Shown here: positions 51,004-64,000 of the stretch, piece by piece | How the letters are laid out: the number at the start of each line of letters is the position of its first letter | Numbering within the stretch: the stretch's first letter is position 1 | From: JAHIKV01 sp965195225 | GTDB lineage: Bacteria > Planctomycetota > Planctomycetia > Pirellulales > Thermoguttaceae | NCBI GenBank assembly: GCA_965195225.1 | Contig: CBDAFL010000057.1 | Location: forward strand, 1-64,000 | Direction of reading: 5' to 3' | DNA: 64,000 nucleotides | Made by a program: the position numbers and the translations under genes | Notes under the pieces: model-generated | The model's input: the letters and a program-made list of their open reading frames with translations, nothing else | The model's database searches: none | Told to the model about the DNA's origin: nothing

Positions 51004-52455
51004 TCAGTACCGATAGTCCAGGCCAAAGTTGATTCCTTGCGCCCAGTAATCGGACACGATGAACTTGGCCTCGGGCGCTGGGTATCCGACCAGCGCGCCG
51101 GGCGGAAATTGAGTCGGATTCAGATTCATGTCGATCTGATCGGCCGGCCGAACGACTCGGCTCCAATAGAGGAACGTGTATCCGAAAGTGGCCTTCAGGC
51201 GGGGCGTGAGGTCGTAGCCGACGTTGATGCCCAACTCGGGGATTGCCGAGAAGCCGCTCTGCCGGCTCGTGCCGGAGTTGGTCGGAAGGGCCAACATTCC
51301 GTCGGTGTAAGCGACCGGGGCTACTCCCGGAACCGCAACCGTCGTCGCGCCATCGACGCGGAGACGGGATCGGGTGCCGCCCAAGGCAAGCTTGGCCAGA
51401 AACTCGAACGACAAGCGGCGATGTCGGGTCTTGGCCGATATCCCAAACTCGCCACCGTGAAACTCATTCTCCGCGCCGAACCAATCCGACGTGTCGAAGA
51501 CGGTCCCGATCGGAAGGACTCCTCCCCTGCTGGTGAACGTCGTCGAGGAATCGACGGCCAGATTCTCGGCGAATCGACCGTATCGGTAGCCGGCCAGAAA
51601 GTCCAACTGGCCGTTGTACCCGCGCACCACGACTTTCCGATACAGCAACGCCAGCGACGCCAATTCATTGCTCACGGCGGCGTCCAGCCAGCCGGTTTGC
51701 TCGTTGGGATAGGCAAGAATCACGGCGTCTTGTTGAAAGGTTTGGGCGTTGTAAAACGGTCTCGCCAGGATCGAATGGTCGTTGCTGGTTTGTCGGTAAT
51801 TCATCTTGCCGCTGCCGAAAAACAGGTAGGTTGCCTCGAACGCCTCGTCCCTGTAGGGCGACATCCAGCAGCCGAGCGTAAACCGGGCACCGGATCGAAT
51901 GCCCAGATCGACGCCGCGTCCGCCGATTAAAGTGCTTGTTCCCGGCAGCCCGAGGATGCCGGCTTGGTTCCGCGCCGTGCCCGCGACGCTGGTGGTCGCC
52001 AGCGGCGGCAGATTGGACGATTTGCCCCACCACATCAGATATTCGCCGCTGAACCAAAACCGACTGCGGAATGGATCGGGGCAGACGCCGATTTCGCACT
52101 CGCTCGAGCAGCCCCGCTCCTCGCCGCACGTTTGACTGGGACCGGCGACCATGCCTCCCTCGGTCCATTGGTCGATGCCTTCATGGATCGGCGGCTCTGC
52201 TATTTGCCCCATCGGCCGAGCGATACGCTCGTTTTGGCGCGGCGGTTGTTCCGTAGTGTAGCCGACAGGCTGCACTGTACGGTGGACTTGCCACGGCGCG
52301 AGCGAGGCAACGTCGGATTCGGCATAAAGCGGCGCACCGCTAAGTATGCCTACAAGCGACAACACGCAGACTAGACGTTGCGGTCTAAACCGCAAGCGGT
52401 CCGTCGCCGAGCGCGTACCGGCGGTGGAGAAAGTGCAAAATAGGGGGAACTGCAT
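51004..52455 (-). CDS. BBP7-family outer-membrane beta-barrel protein
   Basis: A 483-residue member of the planctomycete BBP7 family. The signal peptide is at about 25-46 (VCVLSLVGILSGAPLYA). The family opening is RFWFSGEYLMWWGKSSNLPPL, and amphipathic strands follow to the C-terminus, which ends in an aromatic strand (FGLDYRY). It is probably an outer-membrane protein of unknown transport role. The partial palindromic repeat GGTGGCACGTCCCTCA lies over its stop codon. It is convergent with the cyclophilin gene. Confidence 0.88.
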   Translation of the reverse strand: MQFPLFCTFSTAGTRSATDRLRFRPQRLVCVLSLVGILSGAPLYAESDVASLAPWQVHRTVQPVGYTTEQPPRQNERIARPMGQIAEPPIHEGIDQWTEGGMVAGPSQTCGEERGCSSECEIGVCPDPFRSRFWFSGEYLMWWGKSSNLPPLATTSVAGTARNQAGILGLPGTSTLIGGRGVDLGIRSGARFTLGCWMSPYRDEAFEATYLFFGSGKMNYRQTSNDHSILARPFYNAQTFQQDAVILAYPNEQTGWLDAAVSNELASLALLYRKVVVRGYNGQLDFLAGYRYGRFAENLAVDSSTTFTSRGGVLPIGTVFDTSDWFGAENEFHGGEFGISAKTRHRRLSFEFLAKLALGGTRSRLRVDGATTVAVPGVAPVAYTDGMLALPTNSGTSRQSGFSAIPELGINVGYDLTPRLKATFGYTFLYWSRVVRPADQIDMNLNPTQFPPGALVGYPAPEAKFIVSDYWAQGINFGLDYRY

Positions 52456-52963
<508 letters not shown>

Positions 52964-55852
52964 ATGAACAAAAAAACACAACGGATAAGTACGGCTACCT
53001 TTCGGCCGCTGGCCTCGGCTCTGTTCCTCCTGGCTGCGTTTGCTTGTTCTTGTGGGTTGGCTGAAGAGAGAACATGGACGACGTCGACGTTCTTGGATTT
53101 TGCCGACGGCACACTGGCCGACGGCGGCGTGAACACTTACGTTACGGCCGATGGAACGGTGCGCCTGTTTAATCTCTGGGACCTGAACAACGACGGCAAC
53201 TTCGATCTCCCGGTAGCCTGTCCCCAGGACCACAACGAGAGCGTGGACCTGTTCATCTACTGGGCCGGCGAAAACGGATTTGCCCCCTCTCGACGGACAC
53301 GGCTTCCCACCGAAGGCGCCGTGGCAGCGGCCGCGGCCGACCTCAACGGCGACGGCCACCTCGATTTGATCGTGGCCAACCGCTTTGACGGGGAGAAGAC
53401 GGACCTGGACTGCTATATTTACTGGGGGAGCGAGCGAGGTTTTGATGCGTCACGCCGCAGCGCGCTGCCGGCCAAGGCGGCCGTGGCCATCGCCGTAGCC
53501 GATCTCAACGGTGACGGGCATCTCGATATCGTCGTGGCCAACTGCGGCACTGACTATCATATGGTCGTCGACAACTTCCAGCAGTCGTTCGTCTACTGGG
53601 GATCCCGGAACGGCTACAGCAAAGCTCACCGCTCATCGCTTGGCACCATCAATTGCAGCGACGTGAAGGTCGCCGATATCGACGCCGACGGACACTTGGA
53701 CATCGTGTTTGCCAACGAGGGCAACATCGAGTCCGAGAGCGGGGTGACTATTTACCTGGGCGGTCCTTCCGGCAACTACGAACCGTCGCGGCAGATCAAG
53801 CTGCCGGGAGTGTACAGTTCGGGCGTGAGCATCGCCGACTTGGACCGCAACGGGTATGTCGATATCGTCCTGGCCAACAAGTATCAACTGGACAAGAAGC
53901 CCGACCCGCCGGTCGGCAACCGCGTGCGGACCTATTGCGTCAATTCCTATATCTACTGGCAAACGGCGGAGGGGTTCTCGGAACAGCGACGCACGGAGTT
54001 GCCCACCGTGGGTGCCCAGGCGGCGGCCATCGGGGACCTTGACGGCGACGGTCTGGAGGACATCGTTTTCGCCAACAGTGCCCAGGGCGAATCTTTCATC
54101 TACTGGAATGGCCCAAAAAAATTCGCCGCGTATAGGAGATCTCAGATCCCGGCGCCCAGCGCACATGATGTCGCCATCGAGGATCTCAACGGGGACGGGC
54201 GAGCCGACTTGCTCCTGGCAAACTACGTCAACGAGGGTTCTTTCGACACGCAATCCTACATCTACTGGGCAACGCCGGAGGGAATCCAAACCAAACGGCC
54301 CACGGAATTGCCCACCTCGGGTGCGATGGGGGTCATCGTCGCCGATCTGAACGGTGATAGCCGAAAAGACGTCGTCTTTGTCAACAAGATCGAAGGGGCT
54401 TCCTTCGGAGGAGGGACGACCGGTTCGGTTGCCAGCGCCGGTCCCACCACATCCTGGATATATTGGGGCGACCAGAACGGACGTCTGAGCCCTGATCGCC
54501 GCCAGGGGCTACCTACCCGCCGTGGTGCCGACAGTTACATCAACAGCGACCTTGACGGCGATGGCTATGTCGATCTGCTGTTCCCCCACGTCAGTACGCC
54601 AACTCTCATTTACTGGGGTAGCCCGCAAGGCTTTGGCGAACAACGCCGGTCGATCGTACCGGATGCCCAATGCGGGTCGGGCCGCGTAGCCGACTTCGAC
54701 CGCGACGGCTACTTGGATCTGCTGCTCAATGCGGCCGTCATCTACGGACGCAAGTCCGGCTTCTCGCAAACCCATCGCTTTAGGTTTCAACATCCGACGA
54801 AGTATCTGAGTCTTGCTGATCTGAACCGTGACGGATGGATCGATGTTGTCTCCCCGCTGCATGATCAGGTGGTTATCTACCACAACAGCCCCACCGGCTT
54901 CGACAACCGTCGTTCGACCGTGCTATCCATGCCCGGCAAGCAAGCCAACGTCGCCGAGGTGGCTGATTTTAACGCCGACGGATATCTGGACCTCGTGATT
55001 GGCGTTCACGTTGACGGAAACCGACCGCTGGAGCCCGGCCAAGTCGCCGTGCATCACGGCAACGCCCATGCCGACTCGTACATCTACTGGGGTGGTCCGC
55101 AGGGTTACTCAAAGTCTCGGCGACTGGCCTTACCCACCATCGGCACCAACGATGCCGTGGTCGCCGATCTGAACGCGGACGGCTACCTGGACGTGTTCTT
55201 CCCCAGTTACCTGGGCGGGGTTCACCGTCATTTCCCAGGTTATCTCTATTGGAACGGTCCGGAGGGCTTCCACAGGGACCACAAGACGGACATCCCGTCT
55301 TACTCGGGCTGCGGAGTGGTGGCGGCAGATACCAATCTGGACGGCTACCAGGAACTGATCATCGCCAATCACACGCGGGTGGGCAATCATCGCAGCGACG
55401 TGTGGGTCTACGAGGGCAGCCCGGACGGATACTCCAAAGAGCGGTTGACCTCACTACCTGCCACCGGCCCGCACTTCTTCTCGTTCATCGACATCGGGAA
55501 CATTTATGACCGCGGCGATCGATATGATTACATCTCCGCGCCGTTCGACGCGGGCGCCGGGGCAAAGTTCCGTCGTATCTCTTGGGTTGCCGACACGCCG
55601 TTTCGCACCGCCGTGCAATTCCAAGTCCGCACGGCGGGCACAGAGGATGGGTTGGCATCGGCCAAGTGGCTTGGCCCCAGCGGCCCGACGACCTTCTACC
55701 GTGCCCCCGGGGCCAAGCTTGTGCCCGTCTCCGCACAGCATCGCTGGATTCAGTACAAGGCGACCCTGGTCAGCCCCAATTCGGCCAACACGCCCCTGCT
55801 CCACTCAGTGTCTATACACTATAGATACTTAGAGAGTACGACCCACAACTGA
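52964..55852 (+). CDS. Secreted FG-GAP/VCBS repeat protein
   Basis: A 962-residue secreted protein. It has a signal peptide (about 13-32, LFLLAAFACSCGLA), then about a dozen FG-GAP/VCBS propeller repeats with calcium-type loops such as DLNGDGHLDLIVAN, DIDADGHLDIVFAN and DLDGDGLEDIVFAN, each paired with a YIYWG strand. The C-terminal ~110 residues form a separate beta domain. The start at 52964 gives the signal peptide. The frame is open upstream to 52892. The propeller may bind ligands or polysaccharide. It lies just ahead of a lyase gene with which it could be expressed. Confidence 0.87.
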   Translation: MNKKTQRISTATFRPLASALFLLAAFACSCGLAEERTWTTSTFLDFADGTLADGGVNTYVTADGTVRLFNLWDLNNDGNFDLPVACPQDHNESVDLFIYWAGENGFAPSRRTRLPTEGAVAAAAADLNGDGHLDLIVANRFDGEKTDLDCYIYWGSERGFDASRRSALPAKAAVAIAVADLNGDGHLDIVVANCGTDYHMVVDNFQQSFVYWGSRNGYSKAHRSSLGTINCSDVKVADIDADGHLDIVFANEGNIESESGVTIYLGGPSGNYEPSRQIKLPGVYSSGVSIADLDRNGYVDIVLANKYQLDKKPDPPVGNRVRTYCVNSYIYWQTAEGFSEQRRTELPTVGAQAAAIGDLDGDGLEDIVFANSAQGESFIYWNGPKKFAAYRRSQIPAPSAHDVAIEDLNGDGRADLLLANYVNEGSFDTQSYIYWATPEGIQTKRPTELPTSGAMGVIVADLNGDSRKDVVFVNKIEGASFGGGTTGSVASAGPTTSWIYWGDQNGRLSPDRRQGLPTRRGADSYINSDLDGDGYVDLLFPHVSTPTLIYWGSPQGFGEQRRSIVPDAQCGSGRVADFDRDGYLDLLLNAAVIYGRKSGFSQTHRFRFQHPTKYLSLADLNRDGWIDVVSPLHDQVVIYHNSPTGFDNRRSTVLSMPGKQANVAEVADFNADGYLDLVIGVHVDGNRPLEPGQVAVHHGNAHADSYIYWGGPQGYSKSRRLALPTIGTNDAVVADLNADGYLDVFFPSYLGGVHRHFPGYLYWNGPEGFHRDHKTDIPSYSGCGVVAADTNLDGYQELIIANHTRVGNHRSDVWVYEGSPDGYSKERLTSLPATGPHFFSFIDIGNIYDRGDRYDYISAPFDAGAGAKFRRISWVADTPFRTAVQFQVRTAGTEDGLASAKWLGPSGPTTFYRAPGAKLVPVSAQHRWIQYKATLVSPNSANTPLLHSVSIHYRYLESTTHN

Positions 55853-55986
55853 GACCGGAGAACCCAATAAAACATTCTGTTGTCGAACGTTTGGGCCGGG
55901 TGGCCCTGGGTGATTGCTCACCCGGGGCTCCCACAGAATCGGACGCGTGACGCAAGGTAAATCAGACAAAACCAAAGGAGAAGCAG

Positions 55987-56889
55987 ATGGAGTTCAAGGC
56001 GACGGGAGTGATTCCTGCAAATGTGACAGCCCGGGGAGAGGACGGGGAGGTCGATCTGAAGCAGACCAGGGCCGTTGTGGACTTCCTTTACTCGAAGGGC
56101 GTCGATGGTCTGCACGTATGTGGGACCACCGGCGAGTTCGCGACGCTCAAGGTGGATCAGCGCAAAGCGGTTGCTGAAGCCTGCATCGAAGCTGCCGCGG
56201 GCCGGGGGGCGGTCATCGTCCAGGTCGGGGCCGTGGCCACCGCGGACTCCTGTGAGTTGGCGCGCCATGCGGCGGAGGCAGGCGCTCAAGCCATCAGCAG
56301 CGTACCGCCGTTCTACTATCCCAGCACAGAAGAGATGGTAGCGAACCACTACCGACGCATCGCTAGTGCGGCGGGAATCCCGGTGATCATCTACGACAAT
56401 CCCATAACTACCGGATTCACGGTAACCGTGGAGCTTGCCGCCGAACTGGCGGCGGAGGATGCCGTGCATGGAATCAAGCTGGCGAGACAAGACATGTGGT
56501 CCCTGGCGAGGCTAGCCAATATCAACGGCGGCAAGTTCATCGTGTACCCGGTAGAGACGTTCTATCTGGCAGGCTTGGCCACGGCCCCGGTAGCGGGAAC
56601 CATCGGGTCGATGTCCAACTGGATCCCGGAGGTGTTTGTGGGAATCAAACGCAACTTTGAGGCGGGGAACCTTGCCCGGGCAGCGGAACTGCAGCGGCTG
56701 GTGTGTGAACTCATCCATGCCTACGGAGGAGAGGAAATCGCGACCACCAAGGCGTTGGTCGAGTATCGCGGCATCCCTTGTGGGCAGGCATGGGAGCCGA
56801 TCTTGCCGCTAACGGACGAGCAGCGAACGGCGTTGCACGAGCGGATCGGTAGTTTTTCGCTCGATTTTGATGCATTGGCGACGGCATGA
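55987..56889 (+). CDS. DapA/N-acetylneuraminate lyase superfamily protein
   Basis: A 300-residue class I aldolase-type TIM barrel of the DHDPS/NAL family. It has the GTTGEF motif (46-51), Tyr136 in IIYDNP and the Schiff-base lysine K164 in GIKLAR. AAAGGAG precedes the ATG. Members include dihydrodipicolinate synthase, sialate lyase and sugar-acid aldolases. Because the gene lies behind a secreted propeller protein rather than in a lysine operon, a sugar-acid role is as likely as lysine synthesis. Confidence 0.88.
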   Translation: MEFKATGVIPANVTARGEDGEVDLKQTRAVVDFLYSKGVDGLHVCGTTGEFATLKVDQRKAVAEACIEAAAGRGAVIVQVGAVATADSCELARHAAEAGAQAISSVPPFYYPSTEEMVANHYRRIASAAGIPVIIYDNPITTGFTVTVELAAELAAEDAVHGIKLARQDMWSLARLANINGGKFIVYPVETFYLAGLATAPVAGTIGSMSNWIPEVFVGIKRNFEAGNLARAAELQRLVCELIHAYGGEEIATTKALVEYRGIPCGQAWEPILPLTDEQRTALHERIGSFSLDFDALATA

Positions 56890-56967
56890 ATCAACGGTAC
56901 AGCGGGGCGAGACGTGACTATCAAGGAGGTGACGGGAGGGGGGCTTTGATAGGAAATGGGGATAAGA

Positions 56968-57053
56968 AGTAGGCCGGGTCGCGACCCGGCACATTTTGGT
57001 AAATAACGCCGAACAAAATGCAAACAGTCGCCGGGTTGCAACTCGGCCTACTC
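56968..57053. repeat. GGCCGGGTCGCGACCCGGC palindromic repeat
   Basis: AGTAGGCCGGGTCGCGACCC and a second, inverted version (CGCCGGGTTGCAACTCGGCC) face each other around AAAATG. A partial copy (GCCGGGTTGCAACCCGGCCTACTC) is at 37752-37776. It separates the two convergent genes and may terminate both. Confidence 0.65.
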
Positions 57054-57061
57054 ATTCAGGT

Positions 57062-57850
57062 TCAGAGGCTCGAACACCAGCGGACGTGTTCGACCAAAGC
57101 CGCGTCGGGTCGGGCGAACATTGTCGCCAGACGGGCCGAAAGCGGCGGCGCGGATCCATTCCGTCGCAACTCGCCCAGATAGCTCCGCAACAACTCCAAA
57201 CACTCAGGCCGCGATTCCATCAGGAAATGGACCCACGCCCACGATTCCGCGTAATCGTCTTGCGTCATGTCTTGCGCGGCCGCAAGCTGCTCCAGACGCC
57301 GCAGGTCGGGGTGCCAGTTCTCGCGCTCGATACGCTCGGCAAGCAGTTCGAGGTGCGGACGGTTGAGGCCCCGCCGGCCGCGCGGAACCTCAAAATACTC
57401 GGCAATCCCCTCGTCGAGCCACAGCGGGACGTTCGGCGCAACCGAGTGCAGGTAGCCGTGCGTGACCTCGTGTCGCAAGTCCTCGGCCATCCGGTCGCCC
57501 CACTGGGCGTAGACCGTCAGCCGTACGTCGGTCTCGACGAAAAACGCCCGGCGATCGGGAAATCCCGGATGATTCAGCCGCATGAACCTGTGAAACCGGT
57601 CGGGGTTCTCGAACAAATACACGTGGATCGGCTCGTCGGAACGCGGCAGCGAAAGCCGGCTACACAGTTCCTCCCGCTGCGCGGTCAGTTCCTCGAACAG
57701 CCGATGATGCGCGGAGAGCGGGAAATCGCTGTGTATTTCCAGTTGTTCGCGGACCAGCGTGTTCCTCTCGGGCAACGTCAGCCGGCCGGCCAGAGTCCCG
57801 GCGCAACCACCCGCTAATAACACGACAAGTATGACAAAAACCGATCGCAT
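57062..57850 (-). CDS. Lipoprotein-like putative metallopeptidase (DUF1570/MA-like)
   Basis: A 262-residue protein with an N-terminal hydrophobic segment ending AGGC (Cys16), so probably a lipoprotein, though the lipobox is weak. It has HEVTH (H127, E128, H131), a zinc-peptidase motif, followed by WLDEGIAEYFE, a typical downstream glutamate motif of the gluzincin type. No substrate is known. The start at 57850 gives the signal segment. The frame is open to 57889. It follows ispG on the same strand. Confidence 0.75.
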   Translation of the reverse strand: MRSVFVILVVLLAGGCAGTLAGRLTLPERNTLVREQLEIHSDFPLSAHHRLFEELTAQREELCSRLSLPRSDEPIHVYLFENPDRFHRFMRLNHPGFPDRRAFFVETDVRLTVYAQWGDRMAEDLRHEVTHGYLHSVAPNVPLWLDEGIAEYFEVPRGRRGLNRPHLELLAERIERENWHPDLRRLEQLAAAQDMTQDDYAESWAWVHFLMESRPECLELLRSYLGELRRNGSAPPLSARLATMFARPDAALVEHVRWCSSL

Positions 57851-57902
57851 GGGGGGGAGATAGTAACAGATTCCCCAGCCGGTCGCCACACTGAAAAATC
57901 AT

Positions 57903-57958
57903 TTAGCCCCCGGTGAATACACCGGGGGCACGTCTGGCGGGAATACACCGGGGGCCAA
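57903..57958. repeat. Twin GGTGAATACACCGGGGGC repeats
   Basis: Two close copies of CCGGTGAATACACCGGGGGC / GGCGGGAATACACCGGGGGC fill the gap between ispG and the lipoprotein gene. They belong to the GCCCCCGG family of 19722 and 47128. Confidence 0.65.
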
Positions 57959-59125
57959 TTACCTTCGGCGGGCAATCAACTCGTCCAGCTCCACCTTCAG
58001 CCGGTCGATTACCTCGTCGAAGGAGAACGCCCCAAGCGACGTTGTGCCGCGTTTCAGATTGACCGAGTTCGGCCCGCACCAAAGTCCCAGATCGGCGTGA
58101 TCGGTCTCGCCCGGCCCGTTCACCCGGCAGCCCATCACAGCAATGGTAATTGGATATTCGGCCGCGTACCGGGTCGCTTCCCGCACACGCATGGCAAGCT
58201 CGACGAACGCCTCGTTCTCGACCCGCGAGCAACTCGGGCAACTGATGATGTTCAGTTTTGTAGGGTGCGTGAAACGCACCGCTTGGCTTCGATCGCCGCC
58301 GGCATCCACGTCGGCCAAAATCTGCCGGCCGGCCTCAATCTCCTCATGCTTTCGGGGCGCCGGAACGGTCAATGAGACGCGGATCGTGTCGCCGATGCCT
58401 TCGGCCAGTAGCGGCTCGAGCGCGGAGCGGGTTTTCAGAATCCCCTCGGGCGGCATTCCGGCCTCGGTCACGCCCAGGTGCAGCGGCACGTCGGGCCGCC
58501 GGGCGGCAAAACGCCGGTTCACTTCCACTACCCGCGCCGGATCGGAATCCTTCAGCGACACGCAATAGCGGACAAACCCCAGCCGGTCGAGCAACTCGCA
58601 GTGTTCCAAGGCGTTTTCGAGCATCGCTTCGAGCGGATCGGCGGTATGCTTGTCGCGTTGTTCGGGATCGACCGAGCCGCAATTCACGCCTACCCGCATC
58701 GCGCAGTCGTGTTCACCGGCCACGTCTGCCAGGAAGCGAACCTTGTCCTGCCAAGGCCGCTCGCGCTGATAGTGATAGAGATGGCCCGGGTTGTAGCGAA
58801 TCTTGTCGACCAGCGGAGCGACTTCGGCCGCCAGCCGGTAGTTTTCTTGTAAATCGACGGAGAGATTCACGTTCGGACAGCGGCGGCGGATTTCGGCCAA
58901 CGCCTCGCAATCGCGCCCGGAGTCGGCGGCGATCCGCACGATGCCCGCCCCCGCCTCGGCCAACTGGCTGACCTGTGCAACGGTCGCCTCGACGTTGGTC
59001 GTTTTCGTGGCGCACATGCTCTGCACCACAACGGGATTGCCCCCGCCAATCGTCACCGAGCCGACCTTCACGGGTCGGGTGGGATTGTGAGGAGACGGCG
59101 GAGCGGACGATCCTGAAGGGGTCAT
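57959..59125 (-). CDS. ispG: (E)-4-hydroxy-3-methylbut-2-enyl-diphosphate synthase
   Basis: A 388-residue IspG (GcpE), the penultimate enzyme of the MEP isoprenoid route, reducing the cyclic diphosphate MEcPP with a [4Fe-4S] cluster. Motifs: VVVQSMCATKTTN near the start, RYNPGHL, VGVNCGSVD, and the cluster ligands in ISCPSCSR and GCRVNGPGE. Length is that of the ordinary bacterial form without the plant-type insert. It lies downstream of hicB on the minus strand, separated by a hairpin at 59146-59207. Confidence 0.94.
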   Translation of the reverse strand: MTPSGSSAPPSPHNPTRPVKVGSVTIGGGNPVVVQSMCATKTTNVEATVAQVSQLAEAGAGIVRIAADSGRDCEALAEIRRRCPNVNLSVDLQENYRLAAEVAPLVDKIRYNPGHLYHYQRERPWQDKVRFLADVAGEHDCAMRVGVNCGSVDPEQRDKHTADPLEAMLENALEHCELLDRLGFVRYCVSLKDSDPARVVEVNRRFAARRPDVPLHLGVTEAGMPPEGILKTRSALEPLLAEGIGDTIRVSLTVPAPRKHEEIEAGRQILADVDAGGDRSQAVRFTHPTKLNIISCPSCSRVENEAFVELAMRVREATRYAAEYPITIAVMGCRVNGPGETDHADLGLWCGPNSVNLKRGTTSLGAFSFDEVIDRLKVELDELIARRR

Positions 59126-59145
59126 ATCGTGGTTGGGGCAGTTTC

Positions 59146-59207
59146 GGGGTCAGAGCACACTTAGTCAATAGCGAAATCCCACTAATGACTAAGTGCGCTC
59201 TGACCCC
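59146..59207. repeat. GGGGTCAGAGCGCACTTAGTC hairpin
   Basis: GGGGTCAGAGCACACTTAGT (59146 on) and the complement ending TGACCCC (59207) form a 21-bp stem with one mismatch around a 20-base loop. It stands between hicB and ispG and may uncouple their expression. Confidence 0.75.
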
Positions 59208-59232
59208 AGCTTCTCCCAACGTAATCATGGCG

Positions 59233-59478
59233 TCACGTGACAGCCATTTCCTTTGCGTTCTGGACGACGATTTTCGGGTCGGGATTTTCCGGCGGCACGG
59301 GCAGCCCTTTTTCCGCCAGAAGCGCCACGTGTTCCTTCATGCCCCACTTGGCTTGGTAAAGACAGTCTTCGATCGAGTGTCCGATCCCGGTGAAGCCCTC
59401 TATTTCCGTGGAATAGAAGCCGAAAAAGCCCGGGTCTTCGGTGGCTTCGATTACGAGCGAGTACGGTAGTTCGATCAT
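59233..59478 (-). CDS. hicB: HicB-family antitoxin
   Basis: An 81-residue HicB antitoxin. The partial RNase H-like fold is recognisable in PGFFGFYSTEIEGFTGIGHSIEDCLYQAK. It should neutralise HicA by binding it. No DNA-binding tail is obvious after PPENPDP, so autoregulation cannot be shown. It lies 21 bases after hicA, the usual HicA-HicB order. Confidence 0.88.
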   Translation of the reverse strand: MIELPYSLVIEATEDPGFFGFYSTEIEGFTGIGHSIEDCLYQAKWGMKEHVALLAEKGLPVPPENPDPKIVVQNAKEMAVT

Positions 59479-59499
59479 AATATTACCTCACGGGACTCA

Positions 59500-59685
59500 T
59501 TATTTGAGGCCGGCGGCTTTAAGAATGCTCCGACACGTTCCCGTCGGCACTTCCTTGGAGCCATGATAGTCAACTCGGATCAAGCGCGGCCATCCCGTCT
59601 TGCCGTAATATCGAATGGATCCCTTTTCTTTGACAATGCGGAACCCGTCTTTTTCAAGGAGGCGCACAACTTCGCTGAACTTCAA
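59500..59685 (-). CDS. hicA: HicA-family toxin (atypical active site)
   Basis: A 61-residue HicA toxin, of the double-stranded RNA-binding fold that cleaves mRNA. The fold motifs RLLEKDGFRIVKEKGS and HGSKEVPTGTCRSILKAAGL are clear. The catalytic histidine that normally follows KGS (KGSHH) is Ile24 here (KGSIRYYG). A second histidine is in DYHGSK. Either a variant subfamily uses another residue, or the toxin is weak or inactive. It follows rpoC closely on the same strand. Confidence 0.85.
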   Translation of the reverse strand: MKFSEVVRLLEKDGFRIVKEKGSIRYYGKTGWPRLIRVDYHGSKEVPTGTCRSILKAAGLK

Positions 59686-59712
59686 TTGCAGCCTCCCTTC
59701 TTTATTGTTGCC

Positions 59713-64000
<4,288 letters not shown>

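Noticed and set aside
56968..57053. Riboswitch or tRNA-like structure between the lyase and lipoprotein genes
   Set aside because: The folding is explained by two facing copies of a GGCCGGGT palindrome. There is no conserved riboswitch core or tRNA arm pattern.

Overview
The window reads as GC-rich chromosomal DNA of a planctomycete, most likely of the Pirellulales type. The marks are family-level: a DUF1559 pilin-like protein, a BBP7 outer-membrane protein, a surface protein with the planctomycete LExRxLL-type N-terminal signal, an ECF sigma factor overlapping a FecR-LamG anti-sigma protein, a PEP-CTERM protein, and a MoxR/DUF58/VWA/DUF4159 cluster. No species can be named from the sequence alone.

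Layout. 1-5750: rimI, a phosphoesterase, plsC, mntP and the sigma/anti-sigma pair. 6001-10661: secreted or surface proteins (PEP-CTERM, a propeller glycosidase-like protein, DUF1559, a beta-helix protein). 10824-15069: an LptD-like outer-membrane protein, a small four-helix-bundle gene inside inverted repeats, and dgkA. 15324-20401: a sensor kinase, RNase H, a methyltransferase, a DUF2007-like protein and a membrane glycosyltransferase. 20428-29788: the MoxR cluster. 29932-33113: lpxD, an unknown secreted protein and lpxI. 33193-36916: a minus-strand rhamnose operon (rhaA, rhaT, a URO-D-family gene). 37797-47024: TolC-like protein, an IS110 remnant, rimO, pgsA, a CPBP protease, an oxidoreductase, an LpxL-like acyltransferase and a GNAT protein. 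47479-56889: large secreted proteins and a DapA-family lyase. 57062-64000, minus strand: partial rpoC, hicA, hicB, ispG and a lipoprotein with HExxH.

Much of the gene content serves the cell envelope: phospholipid synthesis (plsC, pgsA, dgkA), lipid A synthesis and export (lpxD, lpxI, LpxL-like, LptD-like), outer-membrane proteins and surface proteins.

The most unusual feature is the repeat load. At least a dozen arrays of degenerate 7-bp tandem units, with a different unit at each site, lie at gene borders. Several end exactly at, or overlap, a start or stop codon, and others lie in frame inside genes. Many come as inverted pairs. One inverted pair encloses the four-helix-bundle gene and behaves like the termini of a small mobile cassette. 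A second layer of palindromic repeats (several families, many with a second copy elsewhere in the window) fills most intergenic gaps and has entered rimO, the LptD-like gene, the TolC-like gene and the glycosyltransferase in frame.
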